This document shows positions 43,000-51,359 of a stretch of DNA of 64,000 nt, piece by piece. The translations under genes were made by a program, and so were the position numbers. Numbering within the stretch: the first letter of the stretch is position 1; each line of letters starts with the position of its first letter. The stretch comes from Phytoactinopolyspora limicola (GTDB lineage: Bacteria; Actinomycetota; Actinomycetes; Jiangellales; Jiangellaceae). The DNA lies in contig NZ_JAAOEN010000001.1 of the NCBI RefSeq assembly GCF_011320225.1, positions 539,652-603,651 of the forward strand, written 5' to 3'. The notes below the pieces were generated by a model. The model was not told the origin of the DNA and ran no database searches. It saw only the letters and a list, made by a program, of their open reading frames with translations.

Positions 43000-43659
43000 C
43001 TAATACGGCGTCGACGACGCGAGATGGGCTGCCATAGCGGCGGCGGCCCCCTGTGGATCGTTATCGGCCAGCGCTTCGATGATCGCCTCGTGTTCGGCGG
43101 CGATCCGGTCTAAGGTCTCGTCTTCCCACGAGATCTCCCGGGTGGCCAGGCGGGTCAGGCCGCGGAGGCGGCGCAGAGCATCCTCGGCGAGGTGATGTCC
43201 CACGGCATGGGGAATGTGTAGATGGAAATCGTCGTCGCAGTCGAGGTAGGCGTTGACGTCGCGCGCCCGGATCGCTCGTCGAGCGCGGATCATGATCAGT
43301 CGCAACTGGTCGACGTCGGAGACGTCCATGCTGAGTGCGGCTTGGGAGGCGAACACCGGCTCCAGTGCGTCACGCATCATGACCACTTCGGCAAGCAGCC
43401 CGTCCGTGGGGTTGGCGATGACCACCTGGCGCCGCGCCCCCTCCTCGAGGATTCCCTGGTTGAGCAGCTCGGCGAAGGCCTCCCGGACCGGAGTGCGGGA
43501 GACGCCCAGCATCGTGCCGATCTGGGTCTCCCCGAGACTCGTTCCTGGCTGAAACTCTCCGTGCAGGATGGCGCGGCGCAACTGCTCGTATACCCGTTTG
43601 CTGGTGGGGGTCTTGTCTGGGGCGGCCGATCTGGCCGGCTCGGGACGGAATCCTTTCAT
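43000..43659 (-). CDS. GntR-family regulator (FadR/FCD type)
   Basis: 219 residues. Winged helix SKRVYEQLRRAILHGEFQPGTSLGETQIGTMLGVSRTPVREAFAELLNQGILE, then an all-helical FCD domain with metal-binding histidine pattern (DFHLHIPHAVGH, AEHEAIIEALADND). Such regulators repress catabolic operons and are released by a pathway metabolite. The start overlaps the end of the CocE/NonD hydrolase gene by 4 bp, so it is the second gene of that operon. The expected operators are at 42881 and in the divergent region 45297-45367. Confidence 0.92.
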   Translation of the reverse strand: MKGFRPEPARSAAPDKTPTSKRVYEQLRRAILHGEFQPGTSLGETQIGTMLGVSRTPVREAFAELLNQGILEEGARRQVVIANPTDGLLAEVVMMRDALEPVFASQAALSMDVSDVDQLRLIMIRARRAIRARDVNAYLDCDDDFHLHIPHAVGHHLAEDALRRLRGLTRLATREISWEDETLDRIAAEHEAIIEALADNDPQGAAAAMAAHLASSTPY

Positions 43660-45296
43660 GCGGCTGTCCCACCACCGGGCGCGACGAAGCATCGCAGGCG
43701 CGCGGCTCGCTGGCCGCCGAGGATCACGTGCTGCTCGGTGGGCCGGACGTCCCATTGGTACCACGGGTCGGCATCGGTGCCCGGATGGATCGGGTACCGC
43801 GGAAACTCCGACGAGCTGAGCTCAAGTCGTAGCTGGTGGCCCGGCCGCAGGCGGTAGCCCGTGCTGCCGAGATCGACGGTGACCGCGGCCGGCCAGGGGG
43901 GCGCCGCCGACGCCGCGCCGTCGAGGATCCTCATGCCCGTTCCGTCTGGTGCCACATCGATCAGCCTCGCCATGATGTAGGTGGACGATCCGGTAGCGCC
44001 GAGCCACAATGTGACGTCGGCGGGACCGGCGAGGTCCATGGGCTCACGCAGGGGTTCAGTCTGGAACACCAGCACGTCGTCTCGTTGAGCCGTGGCGCTT
44101 TCGTCCGAGGGTTTGATCAACGGATGATACGCGTGTGCGAGTCCGGGTACCGGGTTGTGTGGGTCGTGTAACCACCGTGCGGGGCGCTCGGCGTCGTCGG
44201 CCACCGTGTGGAGGGCGCCGCCGCGGGAGTCACCAACCAGGAACCACTCGGCCGGCCGGCTCCGCGGGGGCGGCCAATCCGCGCTCTGCTCCCAGGGGCC
44301 GTGCGCGATGCGCCACCGCACGGGTGCGGCATCGGGCCAGCTCCGTTCGCGCAGGGTGGCGTCGAAGAAGGGTGCCATAGGGGCGAGGTAGGTGTCGAGG
44401 AAGCTCACCATGGTGGCCTCGTCGGCCATGGGATCGACGAACGGCTCACCCTGGTCGCGCACGGGAGTCCAGCCGTGGTCGGTGGCGTCCATCACGAGGT
44501 GTTGCGGGGCTCGACGAGCCGCGGCGCTCTGCCGCCAGGTGTTGATCTGGCCCCGGCGGGTCATGTCCCACCACCCGCCGAGATGGAGAGCGGGAAGGTC
44601 GCCACGGACCGGAATCTGGGCGATGGTCCCCAGCCGGTCCTTGGCCGCGTCATCGAGGAAGGCCGGCCGTGGGCGGCCACCCAACGCGGTCGGCACGACG
44701 TCGCACAGGGGTCGAATGCTCCAGTCGAGTTGGCCGTCGTAGTCGTAGAGCGCTTCGTCGATCCACGTCTCGAAGGCCCACAACGAGCAGACCTCCATGG
44801 CGAAGATGCCCTGCCGGTGGGTGAGGTCACGGAAGTCGGCCGAGATGACGCGCGGAGCGAGAGCGGCCAGCGCCGGATGTCCGGAGGATGCCGCCGCCCA
44901 TTGGGTCCAGCCGAAGTACGAGTCGCCGAACATGCCGACGGGCCCGGCGCACCACGGCTGGCGGCTGATCCAGTCCACGGTGTCGTAGCCGTCGGTGATC
45001 TCGTGCCGGAACGGTTCGGTGTCGCCGTCGGACCTGATCTTGCCGCGCACGTCTTGAACCACGACGGCATAACCACGTTCGGTGAACCATCGGGCGATCA
45101 GCGGCATGAAGCACTCGTCGCCGGCTTTGTCGTACGGCAGCCGCGAAAGCAGAACCGGCCAGCGTTGACCCTGCTTGGGCACGTAGACATCGGTGGCCAA
45201 CCGGATGCCGTCGCGCATGCGGACGGCGTAGGGCCGCGCGTCGTGGGGCACGTCACCGAAGGGCCGCCGCGTGGCTGGGTGCGGAAGCACGATCAC
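43656..45296 (-). CDS. CocE/NonD-family hydrolase
   Basis: 546 residues starting at GTG 45296. Alpha/beta hydrolase domain: VPKQGQRWPVLLSRLPYDK, GYAVVVQDVRGKIRSDGD, then the nucleophile elbow MFGDSYFGWTQWAAA (Gly-Asp-Ser-Tyr), LGGWWDMTRRG, and MDATDHGWTP with the catalytic His. The C-terminal jelly-roll domain (ADVTLWLGATGSSTYIMARLIDVAPDG) is typical of CocE/PepX enzymes. Relatives hydrolyse esters such as cocaine or acyl esters. It overlaps the GntR gene and is divergent from the amidohydrolase-transporter operon. Confidence 0.92.
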   Translation of the reverse strand: MIVLPHPATRRPFGDVPHDARPYAVRMRDGIRLATDVYVPKQGQRWPVLLSRLPYDKAGDECFMPLIARWFTERGYAVVVQDVRGKIRSDGDTEPFRHEITDGYDTVDWISRQPWCAGPVGMFGDSYFGWTQWAAASSGHPALAALAPRVISADFRDLTHRQGIFAMEVCSLWAFETWIDEALYDYDGQLDWSIRPLCDVVPTALGGRPRPAFLDDAAKDRLGTIAQIPVRGDLPALHLGGWWDMTRRGQINTWRQSAAARRAPQHLVMDATDHGWTPVRDQGEPFVDPMADEATMVSFLDTYLAPMAPFFDATLRERSWPDAAPVRWRIAHGPWEQSADWPPPRSRPAEWFLVGDSRGGALHTVADDAERPARWLHDPHNPVPGLAHAYHPLIKPSDESATAQRDDVLVFQTEPLREPMDLAGPADVTLWLGATGSSTYIMARLIDVAPDGTGMRILDGAASAAPPWPAAVTVDLGSTGYRLRPGHQLRLELSSSEFPRYPIHPGTDADPWYQWDVRPTEQHVILGGQRAARLRCFVAPGGGTAA

Positions 45297-45367
45297 AGCG
45301 GAAGAATACCAGAGAGACTTTCGTATACATCTGAACCTGTGGTGTACTTACGACCCGAGGAGGCCTG
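45297..45367. promoter_or_regulatory. Divergent promoter region of the catabolic cluster
   Basis: The 71 bp between the hydrolase and amidohydrolase-transporter operons hold GTATAC (45323-45328) and GTGTAC (45342-45347), 19 bp apart, in AT-richer sequence. They are plausible GntR half-sites. GAGGAGG at 45357-45363 is the ribosome site of the amidohydrolase gene. Confidence 0.4.
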
Positions 45368-46738
45368 ATGCACACCGATATCCAGACCCCGGCACTGTTG
45401 TTCGCTCCGCCGGTGCCTCGGCAGCCACCGGTATGGCTGACCAACGCCCGGCTCTTCGACGGCACACCCCACCCCATTCGGCAACGTGTCGGCGTGCTGA
45501 TCGAGGACGGCCGCATCTCACGGGTGGGTGACGTAGGGGACGGGACACCCGAAGGCACCATCGTGATCGACCTAGCTGGCAAGTTGATCATGCCGGGGAT
45601 GATCAACGGACACCTTCATGGTGTCGGAGCCGTGCCGGAACTCGGCTTCGGGGCTCAGCCCACGTTGCCCGGCACCCTCAGCCACGCCCTAGGCGCGAAG
45701 CTCCGGGAGTTCTTGCGCTACGGCGTCACCACGGTCCGTGACATGGGCACCTACGGTGATCAAGTCATGGAGAACCGGCAGGCGATGCGGGCCGGCGTGT
45801 TCCGTGGCGCGCGGATCCTCACCTGCGGGCTGATCATCTCGGGCACCGCGCCCGGAGGTGTCATCTTCGAGGGAATGTACCGCGAGGCCGATGGGCCCGA
45901 CGAGATCCGCAAAGGAGTACGAGAGCAGATCCGCCGCGGCGCCGACTTCATCAAGATCATGACCAATGGCGCCCGGTCGGTCGAACTCGAAGCCGGCCTG
46001 TGCCGAGACGCGGGTGACAGCGCGGCCGCCATGCCGAACCAGCTCACCATGGAGGAGATGGCAGCCGCCGTCGACGAGTCGCACCGCATGGGCTACGACG
46101 TGGCCGCACACGCCGAAGGGATAGGTGGCTGCGAAGCGGCCATCGACCTGAACATGCGCACCATCGAACATGGCTTCTACCTGCACCGCCGGCCAGACCT
46201 GCTGGACCGGATGGCCGAAGCCGACATCGCATTGGTCCCGACCTTCTCCAGCTCGTACGTGTTCGCCGGGCTCGACCTCCAGGTGGGGCTCGGCGGCGAT
46301 ACCGAGGCGTACTGCACACCAGAGCTCGACGCGGTGGCGGTCGCCAACATCCGAGAACTGGAGAAGACCATTCATGCGGCGGTGGCGGCAGGCACCCCGA
46401 TGGTCATCGGCGGAGATGATCTCGAGCTGCGCCGCGGCGGCATCTGGATCGAGGTCCAGCGCCTGGTGCATCACGGACTCCCGGCACACGACGCGCTCGT
46501 GATGGCCACCTCCGGCGCCGCTGCCGCCCTGGGCCTGTCCGACCTCGGATCGATCGAGGCGGGCAAGGTGGCCGACATCGCCGTGCTGAACGGTGACCCC
46601 ATCGCCAACCCGGACATCCTCGGAGATCCCCGGCAGTTCTGGTTGGTCCTCCAGGACGGGGCTCCCGTCGCAGGCACCGCCATCGAAACTGACCTCGCCG
46701 ACCTCGGCACACCCCAATCGGACAGCCCTTCGACATGA
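45368..46738 (+). CDS. Amidohydrolase (imidazolonepropionase-like)
   Basis: 456 residues, no signal peptide. Metal motif PGMINGHLHG (HxH), Lys in DFIKIMTNGA (metal-bridging carboxylated lysine), AHAEGIGG and IEHGFYLH (metal histidines), Asp in VIGGDDLEL, and IEAGKVADIAVL at the end. This belongs to the AHS family with Xaa-Pro-dipeptidase-like and dipeptidase-like members. The gene is coupled (ATGA) to the ABC transporter permease gene, which suggests that it processes the imported compound in the cytoplasm. Confidence 0.92.
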   Translation: MHTDIQTPALLFAPPVPRQPPVWLTNARLFDGTPHPIRQRVGVLIEDGRISRVGDVGDGTPEGTIVIDLAGKLIMPGMINGHLHGVGAVPELGFGAQPTLPGTLSHALGAKLREFLRYGVTTVRDMGTYGDQVMENRQAMRAGVFRGARILTCGLIISGTAPGGVIFEGMYREADGPDEIRKGVREQIRRGADFIKIMTNGARSVELEAGLCRDAGDSAAAMPNQLTMEEMAAAVDESHRMGYDVAAHAEGIGGCEAAIDLNMRTIEHGFYLHRRPDLLDRMAEADIALVPTFSSSYVFAGLDLQVGLGGDTEAYCTPELDAVAVANIRELEKTIHAAVAAGTPMVIGGDDLELRRGGIWIEVQRLVHHGLPAHDALVMATSGAAAALGLSDLGSIEAGKVADIAVLNGDPIANPDILGDPRQFWLVLQDGAPVAGTAIETDLADLGTPQSDSPST

Positions 46739-47382
46739 GCTTCGCCGAATATCTCGGTCAGCGTTGGTCCGACATCCTGGTGTTGGGGATCCAGCACGCT
46801 CAGGTCGTCCTGATCGCCGTCGGCATCGCCACAGTCATCGGCATCACGATGGCTGTTGTGGTGGAACATCACCCGTTGGCTCGGCGGACCGCGCTGACCC
46901 TGACCGGAACGATGCTGACCATCCCGTCGTTCGCGCTGTTCGGCCTCCTGATCCCGGTGTTCAGCCTAGGAGCCCCGCCCGCGATCGCCGCGCTCGTGCT
47001 GTACGCCATCTTCCCCATCCTGCGCAATGCCGTGACCGGCCTGGAGTCGGTTCCCGCCGACGTCGTCGATGCGGCGCGCGGCATGGGTCTGTCGCGGCGC
47101 GGCCTGCTTCTCACCGTCCGGGTGCCCCTGGCCTGGCCCGTGGTACTCAACGGGATCCGGATCGCGACCATCATGAGCGTCGGCATCGCCGCGATCGGCG
47201 CCGCCGTCGCCGGCCCGGGGCTCGGCCGGCTGATTTTCGACGGACTGGCCCGGATGGGCGGCGCCAATGCGCTCAACGACACCCTCGCCGGGCTGCTCGG
47301 CGTCGCCGTGCTGGCGCTGATCCTCGACCTCGGCTTCGTCCTGATATCCCGACTCACCACTCCGCGAGGAATCCGTGTCTGA
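46735..47382 (+). CDS. QAT-type ABC transporter permease 1
   Basis: 215 residues, five or six membrane helices, with the EAA loop (NAVTGLESVPADVVDAARGMGLSRRGLLLTVRVPLAWPVVLNGIR). It belongs to the OpuB/ProW/glycine-betaine (QAT) permease family. ATGA overlap with the amidohydrolase gene and 8-bp overlap with the ATPase gene show one operon. Confidence 0.93.
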   Translation: MSFAEYLGQRWSDILVLGIQHAQVVLIAVGIATVIGITMAVVVEHHPLARRTALTLTGTMLTIPSFALFGLLIPVFSLGAPPAIAALVLYAIFPILRNAVTGLESVPADVVDAARGMGLSRRGLLLTVRVPLAWPVVLNGIRIATIMSVGIAAIGAAVAGPGLGRLIFDGLARMGGANALNDTLAGLLGVAVLALILDLGFVLISRLTTPRGIRV

Positions 47383-48520
47383 CACCGTGACCGGCGAACC
47401 ACCACGCACCATGATCCGGCTCGATCGGGTCAGCAAGGCGTACCCCGGCCTCGATGCCGCAGCGGTCGCCGACCTCTCGCTGGAGGTCTACGCCGGGGAG
47501 ATCGTCGTCCTGCTAGGTCCGTCCGGGTGTGGCAAGACGACGACGATGCGTATGATCAACCGGCTGATCGAGCCGACGAGCGGACGGGTCTATGTCGACG
47601 GTGAGGACGTCACCGACGTCGACGCCGACCACCTGCGCCGCCGGATCGGCTACGTCATCCAACAGGTCGGATTGCTGCCGCACCTGACCGTCGGGGCGAA
47701 CATCGGCCTGGTGCCGCGCACCCTGGGATGGCCGCGCTCACGAATCGACCAGCGCGTCACCGAGCTGCTGGAACTGCTCGGCCTCGACCCCGACGCCTAT
47801 CGGCAGCGCTATCCCAAGCAGCTGTCCGGCGGTGAGCAACAGCGGGTCGGAGTTGCCCGGGCTCTGGCGGCCGATCCCCCGGTGATGCTGATGGACGAGC
47901 CGTTCGGCGCGCTCGATCCGATCATCCGGGACCGCCTGCAAGACGAGTTCCTCCAGCTCCAGGAGAAGATCCGCAAGACGGTGGTGTTCGTGACCCACGA
48001 CATCGAGGAAGCCATCAAACTCGGCGACCGGATCGCCGTGTTCCGGAAGGGAGGGCAGATCGCTCAGTTCGACACACCCGCCCGGCTGCTGGCTCAGCCG
48101 GCGGACGACTTCGTCGCCTCGTTCATCGGCTCCGGTGGATCGGTCCGGTTGTTGGGGTTGCAGCGTGTGTCGGAACTCCCGCTCGAACCCGTCGCAACGG
48201 TGGATGCCGCCACCGCACGATCCACCGGACTCGACGCGGAGCCCGCGGAGCACAGTGTGGTGGTGGACGCGGGCCGCCCGCTGTATTGGCAACGCGGAGG
48301 CGCAGACCGCCCAATGGCGGTGGTCCGAAGCACGCAGACCGTCTTCGAAGCGTTGGACACGATGCTCGCCGCACACGACGAAACCGCGCTCGTCCTGGAC
48401 GAGGACGGCCGTATCCGGGGCTGCCTGCGGGCCGGCACGGTTATGCGGCACGCCCATCCGGACGAGGTAGGCCGCACCGCGAGCGCCGTCGGCCCAGGTG
48501 GTCCTGGAGAGTGGCGATGA
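47375..48520 (+). CDS. QAT-type ABC transporter ATP-binding protein with CBS region
   Basis: 381 residues from GTG 47375. Walker A GPSGCGKT (48-55), Q-loop IGYVIQQVGLLP, signature LSGGEQQRVG, Walker B PVMLMDEPFGALDP, H-loop VFVTHDIEEA. The C-terminal part (about residues 255-375, VFEALDTMLAAHDETALVLDEDGRIRG) is a single CBS-like region as in ProV/OpuA proteins, where it can sense ionic strength. Operon member, ATGA overlap with permease 2. Confidence 0.94.
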   Translation: MSDTVTGEPPRTMIRLDRVSKAYPGLDAAAVADLSLEVYAGEIVVLLGPSGCGKTTTMRMINRLIEPTSGRVYVDGEDVTDVDADHLRRRIGYVIQQVGLLPHLTVGANIGLVPRTLGWPRSRIDQRVTELLELLGLDPDAYRQRYPKQLSGGEQQRVGVARALAADPPVMLMDEPFGALDPIIRDRLQDEFLQLQEKIRKTVVFVTHDIEEAIKLGDRIAVFRKGGQIAQFDTPARLLAQPADDFVASFIGSGGSVRLLGLQRVSELPLEPVATVDAATARSTGLDAEPAEHSVVVDAGRPLYWQRGGADRPMAVVRSTQTVFEALDTMLAAHDETALVLDEDGRIRGCLRAGTVMRHAHPDEVGRTASAVGPGGPGEWR

Positions 48521-49320
48521 CGGTGTCGTCAATCGAACCCAGCCCCAACCCCACCGTGCCGGCATCGACCACCGTCCGGCCGCCGCGGCGCCTGCGTCAC
48601 CTGTCGCTGGCCGACGTGATCGTCACCCCGGCTGTGCTCCTGGCGGTCCTGGCCGCGCTGATGGTGTATCTGAATAGTCGGGAACTCGACGACATCGAAC
48701 AACGATCGATCAACTGGCCCACCATCAGCCGGCTTCTCGTCGAGCACATACAGCTGGTCGCCGTCTCCAGCCTCCTCGTGATCGCCATCGCGGTTCCGAC
48801 CGGGGTGTTGCTCACCCGCCCAGCGCTGCGCCACGCATCCGGTCCGATCCTGGCGTTGGCCAATCTTGGCCAGGCGGTGCCGTCCATCGGCGTGTTGGTG
48901 CTCCTCGCGGTCACCGTCGGTACCGGCTTCCGGATGGCGATCATCGCACTCGTCTTGGTGGCCTTCCTGTCGGTGCTGCGCAACACCATCGTGGGCCTGA
49001 TGGGTGTCGACCGTGCTCTGATCGACGCCGCGCGTGGTATGGGTCTGACCAAGACGCGGGTGCTGTTCCTGGTCGAACTCCCACTCTCGGTGCCGGTGAT
49101 GCTGGCGGGCATCCGGGTCGCCTTGATCCTGAACGTGGGTAATGCCGCCCTTGCTTCGTACACCAACGCCGGCGGGCTCGGCACCCTGATCCAGGCCGGT
49201 ATCGCACTCAACCGGATGCCTGTGTTGATCACCGGGTGTGTCCTCGCCGCGGTGCTCGCCCTCACCCTGGACTGGCTGGCCGGGGTGGTGGAACGGGTGG
49301 TCCGGCCACGGGGCCTCTGA
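48517..49320 (+). CDS. QAT-type ABC transporter permease 2
   Basis: 267 residues with an N-terminal cytoplasmic tail and about six helices (IVTPAVLLAVLAALMVYL, HIQLVAVSSLLVIAIAVPTGVLL, ILALANLGQAVPSIGVLVLLAVTVGTG). The EAA loop is IVGLMGVDRALIDAARGMGLTKTRVLFLVELPLSVPVMLAGIR. Systems with two different permeases and one ATPase are typical of OpuB/OpuC-like importers. A longer ORF upstream belongs to the ATPase gene in another frame. Confidence 0.93.
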   Translation: MTVSSIEPSPNPTVPASTTVRPPRRLRHLSLADVIVTPAVLLAVLAALMVYLNSRELDDIEQRSINWPTISRLLVEHIQLVAVSSLLVIAIAVPTGVLLTRPALRHASGPILALANLGQAVPSIGVLVLLAVTVGTGFRMAIIALVLVAFLSVLRNTIVGLMGVDRALIDAARGMGLTKTRVLFLVELPLSVPVMLAGIRVALILNVGNAALASYTNAGGLGTLIQAGIALNRMPVLITGCVLAAVLALTLDWLAGVVERVVRPRGL

Positions 49321-49369
49321 GGCGCGAACGTGCCCACAACCTGACCGATGACCTGAAAGGAACGGATAG

Positions 49370-50356
49370 ATGCGCACCACGAATGTTCGACGAGTCCGCG
49401 GTGGAGCCCTTACGGCGATCGCCGTGACCGCGCTGTTGACGAGTGCATGTTTGAGCGACTCGGGCGGTTCGGGGGATACCGCGCCGGGGAGTCTGGCCGA
49501 ACTCGGTGACCTCGACGACGCACAGTTCACCGTCGGCTCGAAAGAGTTCACCGAACAGCTGATCCTGTGTGAAATCACCGCGATCGCTTTGCAGTCCACC
49601 GGGGCGAGCGTCGACCGGCAGTGTGGACTGGCCGGCAGCGACACCACACGTACTGCTCTGACGTCCGGCAACATCGACATGTACTGGGAGTACACCGGTA
49701 CCGCCTGGATCAGCTACCTCCAGAACACCGATCCGATCAACGACCCAGACGAGCAGCTCCAGGCGGTGGCGGCGGAAGACGAAGCCTCCAACGACGTCAT
49801 ATGGCTCGACCGGGCGCCGTTCAACAACACCTACGCCATCGCCGCCGCTGACGACGTCGTCGGCGAATACGGAGTTACGAGCCTGTCCGAGTATGCCGAT
49901 CTCGCCAACTCCGACCAGAGTGCGGCGTCGCTCTGCGTCAACAGCGAGTTCAGCGTGCGAAACGATGGTCTGCCCGGAGTTGAACGTACCTACGGCTTCG
50001 AGCTGGCAGCCAACCACGTGGCGACGCTGGAAGAGGGGACGATCTACAACGCCATCGGGCAGAGCGATCCCTGCAACTTCGGGATGGTGGCCACCACCGA
50101 TGGCCGGATTCAGGCGTTCGGGCTCACCGTGCTCGACGACGATCAGGGCTTCTTCCCCGTATACAACCCGGCGGTGACCGTGCGCAAGGACGTCTTCGAC
50201 GAGCATCCTGGCCTGGCCGAGGTGCTCAACCCGGTGGCGGCGGCGCTGAACACGGAGTCGATGCAGCAGATGAACACCAGCGTCGACATCGACGGCGAGC
50301 GGCCAGCCGACGTCGCTCGAGACTGGTTGGTCGAGCAGGGATTCATCGGCGAGTAG
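49370..50356 (+). CDS. QAT-type substrate-binding lipoprotein
   Basis: 328 residues: lipoprotein signal (GGALTAIAVTALLTSAC), then the OpuAC/glycine-betaine-binding fold: FTVGSKEFTEQLILCEITAIALQSTGASV, NIDMYWEYTGTAWISYL, FGMVATTDGRIQAFGLTVLDDDQGFFPVYNPAVTVR. Choline/betaine-type binding proteins use aromatic cages to hold the quaternary ammonium group. An AAAGGAA ribosome site lies upstream of the ATG. The genes upstream suggest a quaternary ester or amide as substrate and not an osmolyte alone. Confidence 0.92.
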   Translation: MRTTNVRRVRGGALTAIAVTALLTSACLSDSGGSGDTAPGSLAELGDLDDAQFTVGSKEFTEQLILCEITAIALQSTGASVDRQCGLAGSDTTRTALTSGNIDMYWEYTGTAWISYLQNTDPINDPDEQLQAVAAEDEASNDVIWLDRAPFNNTYAIAAADDVVGEYGVTSLSEYADLANSDQSAASLCVNSEFSVRNDGLPGVERTYGFELAANHVATLEEGTIYNAIGQSDPCNFGMVATTDGRIQAFGLTVLDDDQGFFPVYNPAVTVRKDVFDEHPGLAEVLNPVAAALNTESMQQMNTSVDIDGERPADVARDWLVEQGFIGE

Positions 50357-50454
50357 TCCCGTGACGCTGTTGGTGCACCGCGCACCGCCGGCCGGTGTTC
50401 TCCGCGCCGACCGCGCCCGGCGTCCAGCCCGATGATGGTGGCGGCGGCCAGCTC

Positions 50455-51177
50455 TCAGGGGGCTGACCCCGCCGCGCGCCAGAACTGGCGCTTCGCATCG
50501 TCGTCGCGTACGACGATGTCGAGCCGGGCCAGCTCCTCGCGCAGCTGCTGAGCGTCGTCGCGGTCACCACGGTCGAGTGCGCGTTGCCGCGCCTTGAGGA
50601 TCGCGTTGGTGGCGACGGGCAGGAGTGGGGTGCCCTCCACCCAGCGCCGGTACTGGTCGTGATGCGGGTCGCCGTCGTGCCACGGCCAGCCGTGGGTGTC
50701 GAAGGCGATTGCCAGGCGATCGCGTTCGCTCCGACCCATGTCGGCCTTGTGCCGGAGGACTTCCTCGGTCCCAGGGCCCAGCACCACCACTTCTTTGAGT
50801 TCTTTGTGATCGATGAACACCGCCGTGGTGCTGGCGCGCCGGATCGGGGTTGCCGATGGGCCGGTGCCGAACGTGGCGTCGTCGTCGGTGACGATGACTT
50901 TCAGCGACTCGTTCTCGGCGAGGTAACCGACGATCGCTCCGGCGAGAACCCCGAGGACGATCGCGGCGATGGTGGTGTGTGGCTCGGGCCAGGAGTCGAT
51001 CAGCTCCAATGGACCCTGGTACGGCATCCATCGCACAGATTCCGCCCAGCCGGCGGCCTGCCGGAGCAGCCATCCGGCCCCGCCCCCGAGAAGCGGGAAG
51101 ACGAGATGGAACAGGAGGCGCGCACCTGAGTCCGGTTGGATCACCGTGGCGGCGCGGTCGGGCGTGGCAGCGGTCAT
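50455..51177 (-). CDS. YqeB-like membrane protein
   Basis: 240 residues from ATG 51177. Two helices near the N-terminus (LLFHLVFPLLGGGAGWLLRQAAGW and TTIAAIVLGVLAGAIVGYLA), then a cytoplasmic domain (SLKVIVTDDDATF...AVFIDHKELKEVVVLGPGTEEVLRHKADMGRSERDRLAIAFDTHGWPWHDGDPHHDQYRRWVEGTPLLPVATNAILKARQRAL...LREELARLDIVVRDDDAKRQFWR) matching the actinobacterial YqeB family; the end is a characteristic LRxELxxLxIVVRDxxxxQxWR. The function is unknown. Confidence 0.85.
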   Translation of the reverse strand: MTAATPDRAATVIQPDSGARLLFHLVFPLLGGGAGWLLRQAAGWAESVRWMPYQGPLELIDSWPEPHTTIAAIVLGVLAGAIVGYLAENESLKVIVTDDDATFGTGPSATPIRRASTTAVFIDHKELKEVVVLGPGTEEVLRHKADMGRSERDRLAIAFDTHGWPWHDGDPHHDQYRRWVEGTPLLPVATNAILKARQRALDRGDRDDAQQLREELARLDIVVRDDDAKRQFWRAAGSAP

Positions 51178-51359
51178 GGTCGCTGGTCCTTCTATCGTCG
51201 CGGCGCGGAGCACATGTGGTCGAGCACAACTGCGAGTGTCCGGCCCACCCACCCGCCCCCACATCGGCCGAGTGGCCAGCCGGCATGGCCAGGTGGCCAG
51301 CGACGGGTTGGCCATCGGATGGGCGCCCGGACCGGTGGGGCGAACGTAGGCTGCCGGTT

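Noticed and set aside
44208-45368. 386-codon plus-strand ORF
   Set aside because: Antisense to the CocE/NonD hydrolase gene; no ribosome site or domain.
50979-51359. N-terminal extension of the histidine kinase
   Set aside because: This part is antisense to the YqeB-like gene, has no domain similarity, and the ATG at 51360 fits the family.
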